From contig NC_077245.1 of NCBI RefSeq assembly GCF_947179165.1, forward strand, positions 50,225,286 through 50,289,285: 64,000 nucleotides of DNA. The letters are read 5' to 3'. Each line of letters opens with the position of its first letter. The first letter of the stretch is position 1. The translations under genes and the position numbers were made by a program. The notes beneath the pieces were generated by a model. It searched no databases and had not been told where the DNA came from. It was given only the letters and a program-made list of their open reading frames with translations. The stretch comes from Solanum dulcamara. Lineage: Eukaryota > Streptophyta > Magnoliopsida > Solanales > Solanaceae. Positions 13,226 through 24,901 of the stretch are shown in pieces.

Positions 13226-16200
13226 CCCGCGGGTTCGTAATCTCGTCTTACTTTAAGAGCTCATGTGATCCGCACTACGTAAGCTTGGTATATCCTTAAG
13301 CAACTTAAGTGTATAAGACTCTTAACTTAGTGTCTTACGTAGGTAAATCGAGTCCTACGACTCATTTCTTAGCCTCCAACTCTTTCCGGATTCTTATGAC
13401 TCTATCTCCAACCTCCCTTCTCGCGAGGTATCACAATCTTCTTTCCTTAGAGTTGTTTGATAGTGTCGTAGCTTATCCGGCTCACATGATAGTGTCTAAG
13501 GAACTTAAGAAGACGTTCCAAGATCAAGAGTGCGGGGTGTAACAATTACTAAGGTGCAACTTAAGGTGTTAGAAATTCAAGAGTGGTTGATATTCATATT
13601 ACTTCCGTATTGAATAGGTTCAAAGGACGATGAGGCAAACGTGATAAAGAGTAACCCGTAATAGGTATGTGAAGCTTTCTCTTGGCACGTTTTGACATAA
13701 GTATGTAAAGCCTATCTTTTCTCTTTTTTTGGCATGTCGTAAATATAAGTAAAAGATGATGCGATTGCTAAGGTGATTCCACCCCTAAGTGTCCCGTACT
13801 TACTTCTGGAGGTTGAACTCCATAGTACCTAAACTACTTTCCTTGAACCTCATATACTTTAAGAGAAGTATTGAATGTACAGACTCCTAGTCTTAGAGAC
13901 TATAGGATGATAAGTGCTTCCGGTTTCATAGGTAGCTAGTGTTACTTTAGTACATGCCTAGGACCCCCGAGATTCTGGTTGATATGGCCCCTAATGTCAC
14001 TTAGAGGGCACTTAACAGGACTACATTACTACTCGGGTCCACAGGGGATAGTTTAACCCTCTTATACTATCGGGTCCCTGATAATGTTTTGAATTGCATA
14101 TGGTTACTCGCTACTCTACTCGTGCATACTGTAACCCCTCTATCACTGAGTCCCAGGCCAAAGCATATTCTCGTGCACAGTTCACTGCATTATCCACTAA
14201 GGCCCTCACTAGAGGGCCAGGGCATGTATGTATATATATGATGATGTGTTGTAATAAGGTGGTGATGGCACTGGGTCTATGATGGTTTCACATATGTATT
14301 TACCGGATCCCTGATAGGGCCGGCTATATGGTATAATTTGAGCATGCATGCTTTTATAAATCATAGAGTACAGGTACAGGTTCCTTGTATGACATTTTAT
14401 CCCCTGCTTCTCTATTTCAGAGATACTTCTGGTTGTGTTATGTTATGCTTTACATACTCAGTACATATGCCGTACTGACCCCTTTCTCTCTGAGGGCTGC
14501 GTTTCATGCCCTCAGGTATAGATGCAGGTTTTGGGAGTCTTTCAGCTTAGGATTCTATTCAGCTCAACTGGAAGAGGCTCCATTGTCTCGGAGTCTAGTC
14601 TTTGGCACTGGTCGCTGATGTATAGTATTATTTTGTTATTCAAGGGTACGGCGGGGGCCCTATCCCGCCATATGTTGTCATTACTATTATATATGTCAGT
14701 TTGGTTTAGCTGGGTCTATATGATGTATTGTACGTATTGTTATGTTATGGCAGCCTTGTCGGCTTACGTGCCCTTTTATGTCATGATACGAATGAAAGAG
14801 GCTACAGATATACGAAATATTATGACCCATGGGGGTTCTTATGTACGTATTATGTTGTTTGTAGTCCGGTTTGACTACACTTAATGTCTAGCATTATGTG
14901 TCTATAATTCGACTTGACCACAGCTGATAAATATGGTTACGGGGGTCTAGGTCGGACCCAGTCGCGGCCTACGGGGTTGGGTCATGACATGGATTCTTCT
15001 TAGTCGTTCTTGTCTCATCATCCTCTTAACCTATTTAACAAGAAAGTAATACTGATATTAATAACTTTCAACTCTCCAGCCCCTTAATCCAAAATCAAGC
15101 ATCCATAGGAATCATTTCCTTTTTTACTCTTCTTGACTAGTCTATTCGTTAGTTACGGGGTTAACGGAAATCAGGCAGCATCTCCCCTATAACTTTCCCT
15201 ATCCGAACTTCCAATTACACTCTCCGTTACTACATCGAAACAACAACAACAATCAGAAGATAATATACACTAAAAACATGGCAACATTACACAATAAAAC
15301 CTCTAACCAACGCACTTAAATCTACGATACCAACATAGGGTTTTTAGTCGTTATTTCGTAAAACCTTTAACCGTACGGAATGGAGGGTCATGTGGATCCA
15401 ACCAGAAGCTCCAACACACATTTTTTAACGTGTTCCATCCCTTCAAAATACAATAAAATCACCTGCAAGCCCAGCACAACAGCCACAACACCCTACTCGA
15501 CATTCGATTTAACTATGACGGCCTTAGTTTTGTTTGTTTCCAATGTCAAGCATCCTTGTGAAATTTTCATAGTTACATCCACATATAAGATGTGTAATAA
15601 ACTCTATAAACACACAATAAACTCCAAATTGAAAGAAAAACCCTTAACTTACCCGAAATTGTCCAAAGCTTACCAAATTCGCCTCGGAAGTTCTCTAGTT
15701 GCGGCTGAAATTTCGTGGCTGCTTGTTACCCTTTTGATGCTGCTACAAACATAAAATTTACATAATTAACACCTTCATATCATGTTCAAACCCTTACCAA
15801 AACATGGGAGAATAGAACCAAGCCATACCTTGCTAAAATTTTCCAAAACTTGTCTCGGAAAGTCTCTTAATATGCTAAAAATTAGCAGACTGTTTGTATC
15901 TCTTCCTTGCTGCCCCAAAATGAGATTTTAAGTTATTAAACACCGCTATATCACCGTAGGATACCTTAAATAATTAATTCATGGAATAAAAGTCGTAGGC
16001 TTACCCTTAATTAACCAAACCCGTGGCTGCCTTTCTTCCAACTCTCACGTTTTCTCTCAACTTTCTTAAGCCAAGGATGAATAATTGAAGTACAAACTGA
16101 AGTTTATCCATCTTTACGTATGTATATACACTCCCTTAGGAGGTGACACATGTCATCTCCTAAGGGTGACACATGTCCAGCCCCTATTGGGCCACGTATC

Positions 16201-16689
16201 CATGCCATGTCTCCTAGGCTTCCACGTGTCCTTGGTGAGGCCCACCCCCAAGAAAGTGGGTCACCTACTTGACCCCAAGTAGGTGGTTCACTTGCTTCCA
16301 CATGTCAATTTCCCAAGCTTCCATGTGGTGCCTCCTCTTGCTGCCACGTATCGCTCTTCTCCCTCTTCGTGGGTTCGTAATCTTATCTTACTTTAAGAAC
16401 CTATGTACTCCTTGCTATGCAAGCTTGGTATATACTCAAGTAGCTCAAGTGTGTAAAACTTCTAAGTTGGTAGCTTACGTAGGTAAGTCGAGTCCCACAA
16501 CTCATTACTTGGCCTCCAACTCCTTTCGACTTCTCATGACCCTATTTCCAACCTTCCCCACTAGGGGGTATCACATACTCTCTTCCTTAGAGTTGTTTGA
16601 TAGTGTCGTAGATTATCCGGATCACATGATAACTTTTAAGAAACTTAAGAGACATTCCGAGCTCAAGATTGTGGGGTGTAACAGGTGCC

Positions 16690-16860
16690 TCCGCTAAAGC
16701 GACTCTTGGTCGCTAAAGTGAGCGCCACTAAAGTGGCCAGGAGGTCGCTAAAGAGACCAGCCCTCTTGGATGAGTGTGGCTTAAGCGACAAGCCTGTCTC
16801 TAAAGCGATGCCCACCTCTTTGAGGTGGTCTCTTAAGAGACCAATGGTTGTTCGCTTTTG
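16690..16860. repeat. GCTAAAGCGAC-type degenerate repeat cluster
   Basis: Variants of GTCGCTAAAGNGACC recur about eight times in 170 bp, some as near-palindromes, for example 'ggtcgctaaagagacc' near 16742 and 'ggtctcttaagagacc' near 16827. A similar cluster is at 23770-23900 in the second LTR copy. It belongs to the outer LTR and has no coding potential. Confidence 0.7.
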
Positions 16861-17849
16861 TGACACCTGAGGCCCGTTTAAGTCTAAATTTCCAGCATTG
16901 TTCTTAGAACTTTGAAGCACAATTTCTCCACCATTTTAGAGGCAATTTGAATGATTCAACGAACTATTCTATGTGATATTTCGAGGAGATTCTAGTGGTA
17001 TGATCTGAATTGAGATTTGAGGCTTCCCTTGAGGTAAATTTCCCTTTTTCCCTGCGAGTTAGTGTTCTTGAGCTAGAATACCAATTTTGATGCATGGTTG
17101 GTTGTGGCTGATTTTTGAGTTGAATTATGTTACTTTTTGGAACACAAGCTGGGGGTAGTATGTAGAATATATTTTCAGAGAATTCCATGATTTACGGAGC
17201 AGGTCCCACAATTCTTGATTTTGACTCTGAAATTGGCCAGTCTTCAAATTGGATAATTTTAGTGGCATAATGACAGTATTAATGTTGTGATTCTATTGTT
17301 CATAGCGTGGCAACGTTTGGAGGTCGTTTAGAATAGAAACTCTCTAATTCCGTTAGTTAGAGCTCACATGGTCAGCCTACATGTAGGTTATCTTTAGATT
17401 GAGCATTTTTAGGCACTTGTATACTGAATTTTATGAGATTAGAGAGGTTTGGGCATCGAGCATGCTAAATTGCTAGAATTCATGTCCTATGTGTTATTTT
17501 GGGGAAAGTTTCAGACAGATAAAGCATGACTCATGTTATTATTGATTATCCCTACCCTGTGGTGTGTGTTGTGCCATTGGTTTATATATTTGGTAGCAGG
17601 TTTGGCCTTAGTCTAGGTTTAGACTAGTGTTGCCTTAGAATTGCGCGATTTGGTGTCGTTGGTCCTTAGAACTTCATCGATGTCATTTCATACAGATTAG
17701 CTCCTTGTAGACTGATATAGAAAACTTGAGTCTGATAGTTTGAGCTTTACCTAGGCAGTAACACAACTTGATGGGGCTCGATATCAGGGTACTCCCTGTG
17801 ATGTTCGGTTGCCCGCTAATCCTAATTCTGACCGACTCGCCTCTATTCA

Positions 17850-18285
17850 TGGTTCAAGTCCCTAATTTACTCCCCCGGGTAGGGTTCAAGCCCCTGCCTT
17901 TGTATTATTTCCTTGGTTCAAGTATGTTGCTCCCTACATAGCCGTGGTTTGACCCACTGCCTTTATATAGCCTCGGTTCAAGTGCTTCGATCCTCACTTA
18001 GCCGTGGTTTGAGCCCACCGCCTAAATATAGCCTCGGTTCAAGTCTGTCACTCCTTACACATGGTTCAAATCCACGATTATCTATTACCTAGTTAAAGCC
18101 TGTGGTATCTCTTACACGTGGTTCAAATCCACGATTATCTATTATCGGGGTTCAAGTCTTTGGTTACTTCCAAGTCTCAGTTTGAGTTCCTGATCCTCTG
18201 ATGAATCTTCGGTTCAAGTCTTTATCTACTCTCAACTTTAGCTTAAAGTTTCGGGCTTTTGAGATGGTTCGGTTCAAGTTCGAGA
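17850..18285 (+). repeat. Array of GGTTCAAGTCC-like units
   Basis: GGTTCAAG or GGTTCAAA occurs at about 17851, 17882, 17915, 17975, 18036, 18063, 18120, 18148, 18209 and 18271, with related GGTTTGA at 17945 and 18006. The longest units (about 17915-18060) have a period near 60 bp and share 'tatagcctcggttcaagt'. The core resembles the Pol III B-box (GGTTCGANTCC), but there is no tRNA fold or A-box at proper spacing, so I treat it as an LTR minisatellite. Confidence 0.75.
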
Positions 18286-18911
18286 AATTGGTGGCATTAC
18301 TAGAACTTTATCAGATCCGTTCAATATATTTTAACTATCATTGCTTCTGTCGAGCTTATAGGAGTCCACTTAGGTTGTTACCTTCAGACTTATACATGAG
18401 CGTACCCATCAGGTTTATGGGAGCCCGATGGACTTAGCCAGTTTCTCTCTCTTTGTGTAAACCGGTATTTGGTTGAACAAGTGATGTTTTTGGGTCAGTC
18501 TTAATCACACCTGGACTGGTAGCCCATATCCACTGTTGAGTAAGCTCGTTTACATACCTATAGTTACCTCTTGCCCTGTCTTTGGTTGTGATTATTTTCT
18601 CACATTTCAGTTTACTTTTGCTTATGTTTTTCAATCAGCCTATGAAGCCTACTGGTTACTTATTGTTTTGGTACTCATACTATACTCTAAATCTATTTTC
18701 GTGATGCAGTCTAAATACTAGCTATCGGCGTTGATTCGAGCCACCTACTGTCTTGATCGTAGGAAAGGGTGAGCCATAGCATTCTAGATTTACCCGTCTC
18801 CCTATGTATATATATTTTGCCTACTTTTTGCTTTTGAGATAGCCTATTTCTGTGGTCTACTTATGGGACTTGTACTTCTTTTTGTAGTATCTTTGTACAT
18901 GTGACTTCCAG

Positions 18912-21900
18912 TGTCACGACCCAACCCCGTAGGCCGTGACGGGTGCCCGAACTGGACACTCGCATATACCCTTACTAACTATAAGGAAACTTGTCTCCTA
19001 TTTGAGTTATAACGTGCCAACAAGCAAGACAATATATATAAGCCGATGAGGCTATCGTAACATATAGGCACAACTGTTCACACATACATATACAACCCAC
19101 ATACATGTCTACAGACCTCTAAAAGTAAAAAGAAACATAAACATAAGGCGGGACAGGGCCCCCGCCATACCCTTAAACACACAAATATATACATCAATGC
19201 TTGGTACCAAAAGCTAGGCTCCGATATGATGGAGTTCTTCTTAAACCCGTTGGGTGGAATCCTAAGCTGATGGATCCTCAAGTCGCGTGTTTGTACCTGC
19301 GGGCATAAAACGCAGCCCCCCGAAGAGAGGGGGTTAGTATGAAATATGTACTGAGTATGTAAGCATAAAATACCATAACGAGATTACAGTTGGAATAGAG
19401 ATGTAGGGGACAAGTATAACAATTAACCCATTACCGTGCCTGCGTCTTATGCAGTAAAATTATTTTCATCATAATATCATATCATCATCTCTTTTCATCA
19501 TATATATCACTTCATTGTGTCATCGTATATGGAATCATACCATCGTACATGGCATAACCTCATCGTATATATATATCATAACATATCCGGCCCATTAAGA
19601 GTTTGGTGTCATAAATGTATCGCTATATTTGCACATGCATGCCTACCTATGGTATCCAGCCCTTTAGTGAGGGACTCGGTGAAGAGAGTAGGGTACATAT
19701 ATAGCGTACCCGCATCGTATATATATATTTCATACCCGGCCCTCTAGTGAGGGACTCGGTGTTCCTTCCTTATATCACCATATATCATACCCAACCCATT
19801 ATGGAACTCGGTGTCATAATCATCATATTTTATCCGGCCTGGGACGTGGTGAATACTCATATCATTGTCGCATTGTTATATCATCACATCATCATATCAT
19901 CATATATAGCATCCCCTCTTCATACGTGGAATCACCCATCACGTCAGGGTATCATATCACGTTCAGCCCAGGACTTGGTGAAAGAAATAGTAAAACTGCG
20001 CACAATATTAGGCCCAGCCCCGCATGGGACTTAGTGAAAGAAGGGTTACCGTATACATGAGTAGAGTAGTGAGAAACCATATGCAACTAAATCATCTGTT
20101 GAGACTTAATGAAACAGTCAAGTGAACCGTCACTTGAAGACCAGGAAAGTAATTCTCAGAGGTACCCTTTAGATGTTATTAGGGATTACATCAATTAGGG
20201 CCTCAGGAACCATAGGCGTGTACCAAGATAATGCCACACAGTTTATGCAATCAAAGACACAACTTATGCAATCAGTCACATATATTATGCAATCAGAGAT
20301 ACAACTTATGCAATTAGAGACATTTATCCTCTCAGACCTTTCAGAATAGGAGCTTATATCTCCACTTACTATTCAACATATAGATGGATCGAGAGTAGTA
20401 ATTTAATTACTTTAGGACCCTCAGTATTCAAAAGTGACTATGAGTCACGAATTATATCTGGAACCTATAAATGGAATTACCTCTAAACTCATATCAGACA
20501 TCATTTCACTTACCTTAAGCGATTTCAACGAAAGAAGGAGATAGGCCTTATATATACTACTCTTCATCCTACAGAAGACTTGAAAGGCGATGAGTCCACT
20601 TAGTGCAAGAGTTCTAACATCCATAAGTGAAAAAGGGTCTTGACTCATACTTAGAGCTTTATGAATGGAATGACTCCCAAGTTTCGTATATATCTAACCA
20701 AAGGCTAAGACATGCCAAAAGAAAGAAAGGGTAAGCTTCACATACCTTTTGTGGATTAGTTGTAACCCAGCTCGCCTCGTTATCTCCTTGACCTATTAAC
20801 ATGAGAGTAATACTAAGGTTAATAACCTTTCACTTTCAAATTTCCAACTCTACAACCAAGTACCCATAGGAATTGTTTCCTTATCCAATACCCTCGACTA
20901 GTTTGTTACTAGTTTCGAAGTTACCAAAAATTGGGCAGCATTTCCCCTATAATTTTAACATCCCCGAGATTTCAACTCAGCCACCGTATAAACAACCATA
21001 CCAAAATCAACAAAAAGCATCATATACACAAGTGAATTAGTTCAACATTACATAATACAAACTCCAAACAACTCGCCCGAAGCTACGATATCAAAATAGA
21101 ATTTTTAATCTTTATTTCGCAAATCCTTTAACAATACAAAATGAAGGGTCATGTGGCTGTAACCAGCATTAACCACACCCCTTTTATAACACTTTCCATC
21201 CCTACAACACGTCATCCAACTAGCTGCAACCGCAGCACCACAATCGCAACACACTGCTCGACTTCGATTTAACTACAACGACTTCAATTTAGTTTGTTCC
21301 TAACGTCAACCATCCTCATGCAATTTTTCCACTTCCAACCTTGTTTAAGAAATGTAATATACCACATAACAACATCATAAACTCCAATTTGAAAGGTAAA
21401 ACCTTACCTTACTCGAAACTCGCCAAAACTTGCCAAAACTCATCTCAGAAGCTCTCCTAGCGCGGCTAGAACTTTGGGGCTGTTTGATAACGTTTTGGTG
21501 ATGCTCCAAACCATAAATTTATATTAATAATACCTTCATACCTTCATGATATACCGTATAAAACTAATTCACAGAATGAAATCGGAGAACTTACCTCTTT
21601 TTTCCTTCCAAAATTGTGGCTCTCTTTCTCTTCTAGCTAGAGTTTCTTCTCTTCTTTTTTTCTCTAGAGTTTTCTAGAATTTTGAAGATAAGAATGAATT
21701 GTTGTATAAGGATGATCATAAAACTTATATATATAGGCTACTTTAGGGGGTGACACATGTTAACTCCTAAGTGGTGATATGTGTCAAGCCCTCATAGGGC
21801 CAACGCACCCCCTCCTCCAACTAGGGGCTGCCATATGGCAGGTAGGGGCCCACCCCCTTGCTTCAGCTGCTTCCATGTGGAACTCCCAGTTTCTGCCACA

Positions 21901-22306
21901 TGTCACTCCCTCATGCTGCCATGTGTCACTCTTTTTTCCTCTTCGTGGGTTCGTAATCTCGTCTTACTTTATGAACCTATGTAATTCTTGATACGTAAGC
22001 TTGGTATGCACTCAAGTAGCTTGAGTATGTAATATTTTCAAGTAGGTAGCTTACGTACATAAGTCGAGTCCTACGACTCATTACTTGGCCTCCAACTTCT
22101 TCCGGATTCTTATAACCATATTTCTAATCTTCCCTACTATGGGGTGTCACATTCTCCTTTCCTTAGAGTTGTTTGGTAGCATTATAGATTATCCGGCTCA
22201 CACGGTAACTTCTAAGAAGCTTACGAACCTTTCAGGAAACTTAAAAAGCTTAAGAAACTTAAGAATCTTAAGAACCTTCCAAGGTACAAGAGTACGGGGT
22301 ATAACA
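18912..22306 (-). mobile_element. Family A solo LTR (antisense)
   Basis: 3395 bp. The plus strand starts TGTCACGACCCAACCC and ends GGGGTATAACA, the reverse of a family A LTR. Flanks are TCCAG (18907-18911) and TCCAA (22307-22311), a target duplication with one mismatch. It splits the outer LTR near its 3' end. It contains the CCGGCCC tandem block (19560-20040) and ACGTG-rich promoter sequence around 21750-21930. Confidence 0.85.
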
Positions 22307-22516
22307 TCCAATTTTGGGAAAGATCTTTTTATTTGTATATATTTCAGTAAGCTTCCGTCGTTCAGTTATGTTTATGTTATTTCTTTGTTGTTTTTAGTTA
22401 TATGGTTGATCTTCTACCCTGACATGCCATTACTCACAGCTTTGGGATATGGGTCAGCTTGCATACTGGTTGGTCATAGTAGGCACCATCATGACCTATA
22501 AAATCGTATCGTGACA

Positions 22517-22926
22517 AAAACCAAGAGCGATCTAAGTGCTTGGGCAAAGTGACAACTATAAGAAACCCACCAACAATCATTAAAGATGTAAAGAATTCAA
22601 GTTCAGATGTCTACAACTTGTCTTCTATACAAGACATGCTCAATTAATTTATGCAATAAAATTTTCTTTGATTCGATGGGGTAGCCAGGATCTAGAGTTA
22701 ATCGATTTCAAAGTTAATTTATGTTAACTTTTTCATATGCATATATATTTTTTTCTTATATATAGTCAAATCCCAACTTATTAGGTATTGAGACATGAAT
22801 ATTGTTGTTGTATGCATTTATACATGATTTGAGCTAAAAAAATGATTATAAATTGAGCCCGCAAAATTCTATCTTAATTTCATGTTATTGTTAGTAACAC
22901 TCATTAGTTTCTTTTATTTTGGATTT
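22517..22926. other. AT-rich spacer, nothing recognised
   Basis: It holds no long frame, no RNA gene and no clear repeat boundary. It lies between the end of the outer LTR and a MITE-like block. Confidence 0.5.
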
Positions 22927-23111
22927 GTTTACGGAAAAGGTCCTAAAATATCCCTCAACTATTTGAATTAGTATAAAGCTATCCTTCATCCACCTTCGAC
23001 CTCAAATATCCCTGAAGTCAAACTTATGGGTCAAAAATACACTCGGTATCAACCCTTATTTTTAACAGCTTCTGTAAACTATAATTATTAAATATTTATT
23101 TAATATGTCGT
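22927..23111. mobile_element. MITE-like fragment, cut by the following LTR
   Basis: The block begins 'acggaaaaggtcctaaaat' and continues 'atccctcaactatttgaa', a terminus I recognise from abundant Solanaceae MITEs. The right end is missing because an LTR begins at 23112. No target duplication can be assigned. Confidence 0.45.
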
Positions 23112-23966
23112 TGTAATGACCCTCTAGGTCATTTTTGCCTTAATTCCTCCTTTTCGTCATTGGGAGCGTTCTTGTAGTGACCTCAAGACAGTTATGATTT
23201 GCTCTCACTGACTGTTCGATCCTCTGGTCGTTCATTTGGGTTTTAGGCCTGTTTCCCTGTTATGGAGGTTTTATAACTTGAAGATAATAACTTCAAGTAA
23301 ACGACCTCAGAATAGAATTCTGAGGGTTCTATCAGCTTCAAAATGACCAAATTATCGAGACAATTAGTGCGAGTTTGAGGCCATTTGGTGTTGTAGCCTT
23401 TGAAATTTGGCCTAAGATTGACTTTGGTCAACTTTCTTGTAAAATGCACTCAGTTGTAAATTCCTCCAACGTGGTTAGTTCTGAAATATTGAGTTTGCTC
23501 TAGAATGACCCTTCGTTCGCTTTTTGAGGCTTCCGGTCAAATTGCGAGGTTTGTTGTGGAATTTAGCTAAAAATGGTACTTGTGTTTGGGACTCAATTTT
23601 TATTAAAATGACCTCATATGAAAATTTCAAATGCGGTATTGAGTCTGAAACATCACATTTTGTAGGGTAGCATATCTCGTTTGTGCGCACGGGGTTCTGA
23701 ATGAATCCATCACCTTATCAGAGACTTGGACATGCCAAATCTCATTTTGTACCAACTGTGTCTGGTTCCATCGCTTAAGAGATCTATGGTCACTAAAGAG
23801 ATTATCGCTAAAGCGACAAGGGAGGCTATAAAGTTACCACGCCTTAATTGGCGGGGCTCGTTAAAGCGACTAGCCCTTCTTTTAAGCGACCGGTCACTTA
23901 ACCGGTCTGAGGGATGAATCGGTCATAAAAGGTAGTAGCAACTCATCCTAGGTAACCTATTGTGAC
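23112..23966 (+). mobile_element. Partial second copy of the outer LTR family
   Basis: It starts TGTAATGACC at 23112 and aligns with 119-812 followed by 16684-16855, including the GCTAAAGCGAC cluster and 'tgtgacacc' near its end. It stops where minus-strand gag begins, so its 3' two thirds are missing. Confidence 0.75.
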
Positions 23967-24660
23967 ACCAACGGCCTGGAGCTCAGATACACCATCCACC
24001 ACTCTCGATCTGGCCCACGTAACTGAAGCGTAGCATAGCGAACACCATGGGTCTCATCAAACCCCACTATCTCCAATAACTCTCTGCACGTGGTTAGAAA
24101 CTCATGTGCATCCTCAGTCTTCCCACCCAGAAACTGTAGTGGGTCCATCTTTCGAAACCTCTCATATTGACGCTGCTTGTTGTATGTCATCGTAAGTGCA
24201 GGTGTATCCTGAGCTCCCTCTCGTTGTACTCCACCTTCATCAACTATAAGACCCGTAGGTGGCTAACCCACCAAAACCTGAACCACTGGAGCCTAACCTT
24301 GCTTCAGAGTTTGTGATCCAACTCTAGTTTGTGAACCTTGTGGCGTGCCTGCAGCACTTTGAGTAAGTCTCTCTAGCACTCCCAACATCCTCAACAAAGT
24401 ATCCTGAAATAACGGCGTCGCAACCTCGGGAAGGTCCTTGTCCCCACCAACTGCAACACGTGGATGTGGAGAAGCCTCCCTATCCTGACCTTGGGATGGG
24501 GCCGCTCTTCAGGCACAGCCTCTAAATGCGACTTTTCCAAGCCCAAGATCTCTACCTCTACCCCTAGTGGGGTCCCAACGTCAAACTCAGAGATTGCCTA
24601 CCCTCTGCCTCCCTTCTACTAACAGTTGTAAATCTGGTTCTCGACATCTACCAGAATAAT
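23957..24660 (-). pseudogene. Ty3/gypsy gag remnant
   Basis: From 24190 to 23957 the minus strand encodes a 77-residue piece typical of the retrotransposon gag N-terminal region. Visible features are RYERFRKMDPLQFLG-like sequence (here QYERFRK), EDAHEFL, GVRYATLQLRG and REWW. Upstream (24660-24190) the same polypeptide continues as a Gln/Pro/Thr-rich leader but is broken by in-frame stops. Downstream the gene is truncated after the tryptophan pair. Protease, RT and integrase are absent. Gag would form the virus-like particle. It belongs with the primer site at 24829-24840 and the LTR at 24843-30389. Confidence 0.8.
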
Positions 24661-24828
24661 ATGTGACTCTCAGTACTACGATAACAACCTCGCACGATAA
24701 GAAAGATTAAATAATAGAAGTTTCCTAATAGTCTTCATAGCCTCTCAAAGATAAGTGCAGACGTCTCCGTACCGATCCTCGAGACTCTACGTAGACTTTC
24801 CTTGTGCACGTAAGACCTATGAACCTAG

Positions 24829-24840
24829 GCTTTGATACCA
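24829..24840 (-). other. Primer-binding site (minus strand)
   Basis: The minus strand reads TGGTATCAAAGC two bases after the LTR end GGGTCGTGACA. It is a variant of the methionine-tRNA primer site and marks the 5' LTR/internal boundary of the truncated gypsy element. Confidence 0.85.
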
Positions 24841-24901
24841 TTTGTCACGACCCAAAACCCAGGTGTGATGGCACTCATCCATTCCCACCGGACAAGTAAG
24901 C

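Larger units (their letters stand above)
10100..13544 (-). mobile_element. Family A solo LTR (antisense) nested in the 3' LTR
   Basis: 3445 bp, flanked by ATTAC at 10095-10099 and 13545-13549. The minus strand begins TGTTACACCCCGCAC at 13544 and ends GGTTGGGTCATGACA at 10100, so both LTR termini are intact. It contains no internal domain. The uninterrupted 5' LTR of the host element shows the empty site, which makes this insertion unusually well defined. Confidence 0.95.
1737..14989 (+). mobile_element. Complete family A LTR retrotransposon (chromovirus-like, non-coding)
   Basis: Both LTRs, a primer-binding site, a polypurine tract and a perfect 5-bp target duplication TGGAT (1732-1736 and 14990-14994) are present. 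The 5' LTR is 1737-4723 (2987 bp). The internal region is 4724-8564. The 3' LTR is 8565-14989, about 2975 bp once the nested solo LTR is removed. The internal region is only 3.8 kb and has no long open frame. A leader like that of Solanaceae Tekay/Del chromoviruses follows the primer site, and a chromodomain-end remnant sits before the polypurine tract. It was therefore probably a coding chromovirus or a large non-autonomous derivative. It inserted into a solo LTR of its own family. Confidence 0.9.
8565..14989 (+). repeat. 3' LTR of the complete family A element, with nested insert
   Basis: It starts TGTTACACCCTGCAC and ends GGTTGGGTCATGACA. The LTR stops at 10099, is interrupted by 10100-13544, and resumes at 13550 with 'taaggtgcaacttaaggtg', the sequence found uninterrupted at 3262 in the 5' LTR. 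Point differences and small indels between the two LTRs show the insertion is not very recent. Confidence 0.9.
813..16683 (-). mobile_element. Family A solo LTR (antisense), split by the complete element
   Basis: Read on the minus strand the LTR begins TGTTACACCCCAC at 16683 and ends at 813, where the plus strand reads TGTCAAGACCC. A 5-bp target duplication GGTGC lies at 808-812 and 16684-16688. Its own sequence is 813-1736 plus 14995-16683, about 2.6 kb; the rest is the complete family A element that inserted here with duplication TGGAT. No internal domain accompanies it, so it is a solo LTR left by LTR-LTR recombination. It resembles the LTRs of the element it contains. Confidence 0.85.
119..22516 (+). 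mobile_element. Gypsy-type LTR, split into three pieces by nested insertions
   Basis: The LTR starts TGTAATGACC at 119 and ends TATCGTGACA at 22516. Its own sequence is 119-812, 16684-18911 and about 22307-22516, roughly 3.1 kb in total. The pieces belong together because the inserts at 813-16683 and 18912-22306 are each bounded by short target duplications. A second partial copy at 23112-23966 runs through the first breakpoint without interruption, matching first 119-812 and then 16684 onward. No primer-binding site follows 22516 and no polypurine tract precedes 119, so it is probably a solo LTR; a target duplication could not be confirmed. It has no coding capacity. Gypsy assignment is inferred from LTR ends common in Solanaceae gypsy elements. 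Confidence 0.7.

Noticed and set aside
13055..13240. Cys/Pro-rich 61-codon frame
   Set aside because: It is caused by the G-box array in an LTR, with no conserved coding pattern.
16085..16301. Overlapping 65-codon frames on both strands
   Set aside because: They lie in the ACGTG-rich promoter part of a family A LTR and recur as broken frames in sister copies.
17850..18285. Possible tRNA genes or tRNA cluster
   Set aside because: Only B-box-like GGTTCAA cores are present; no A-box at tRNA spacing, acceptor stem or anticodon arm was found.
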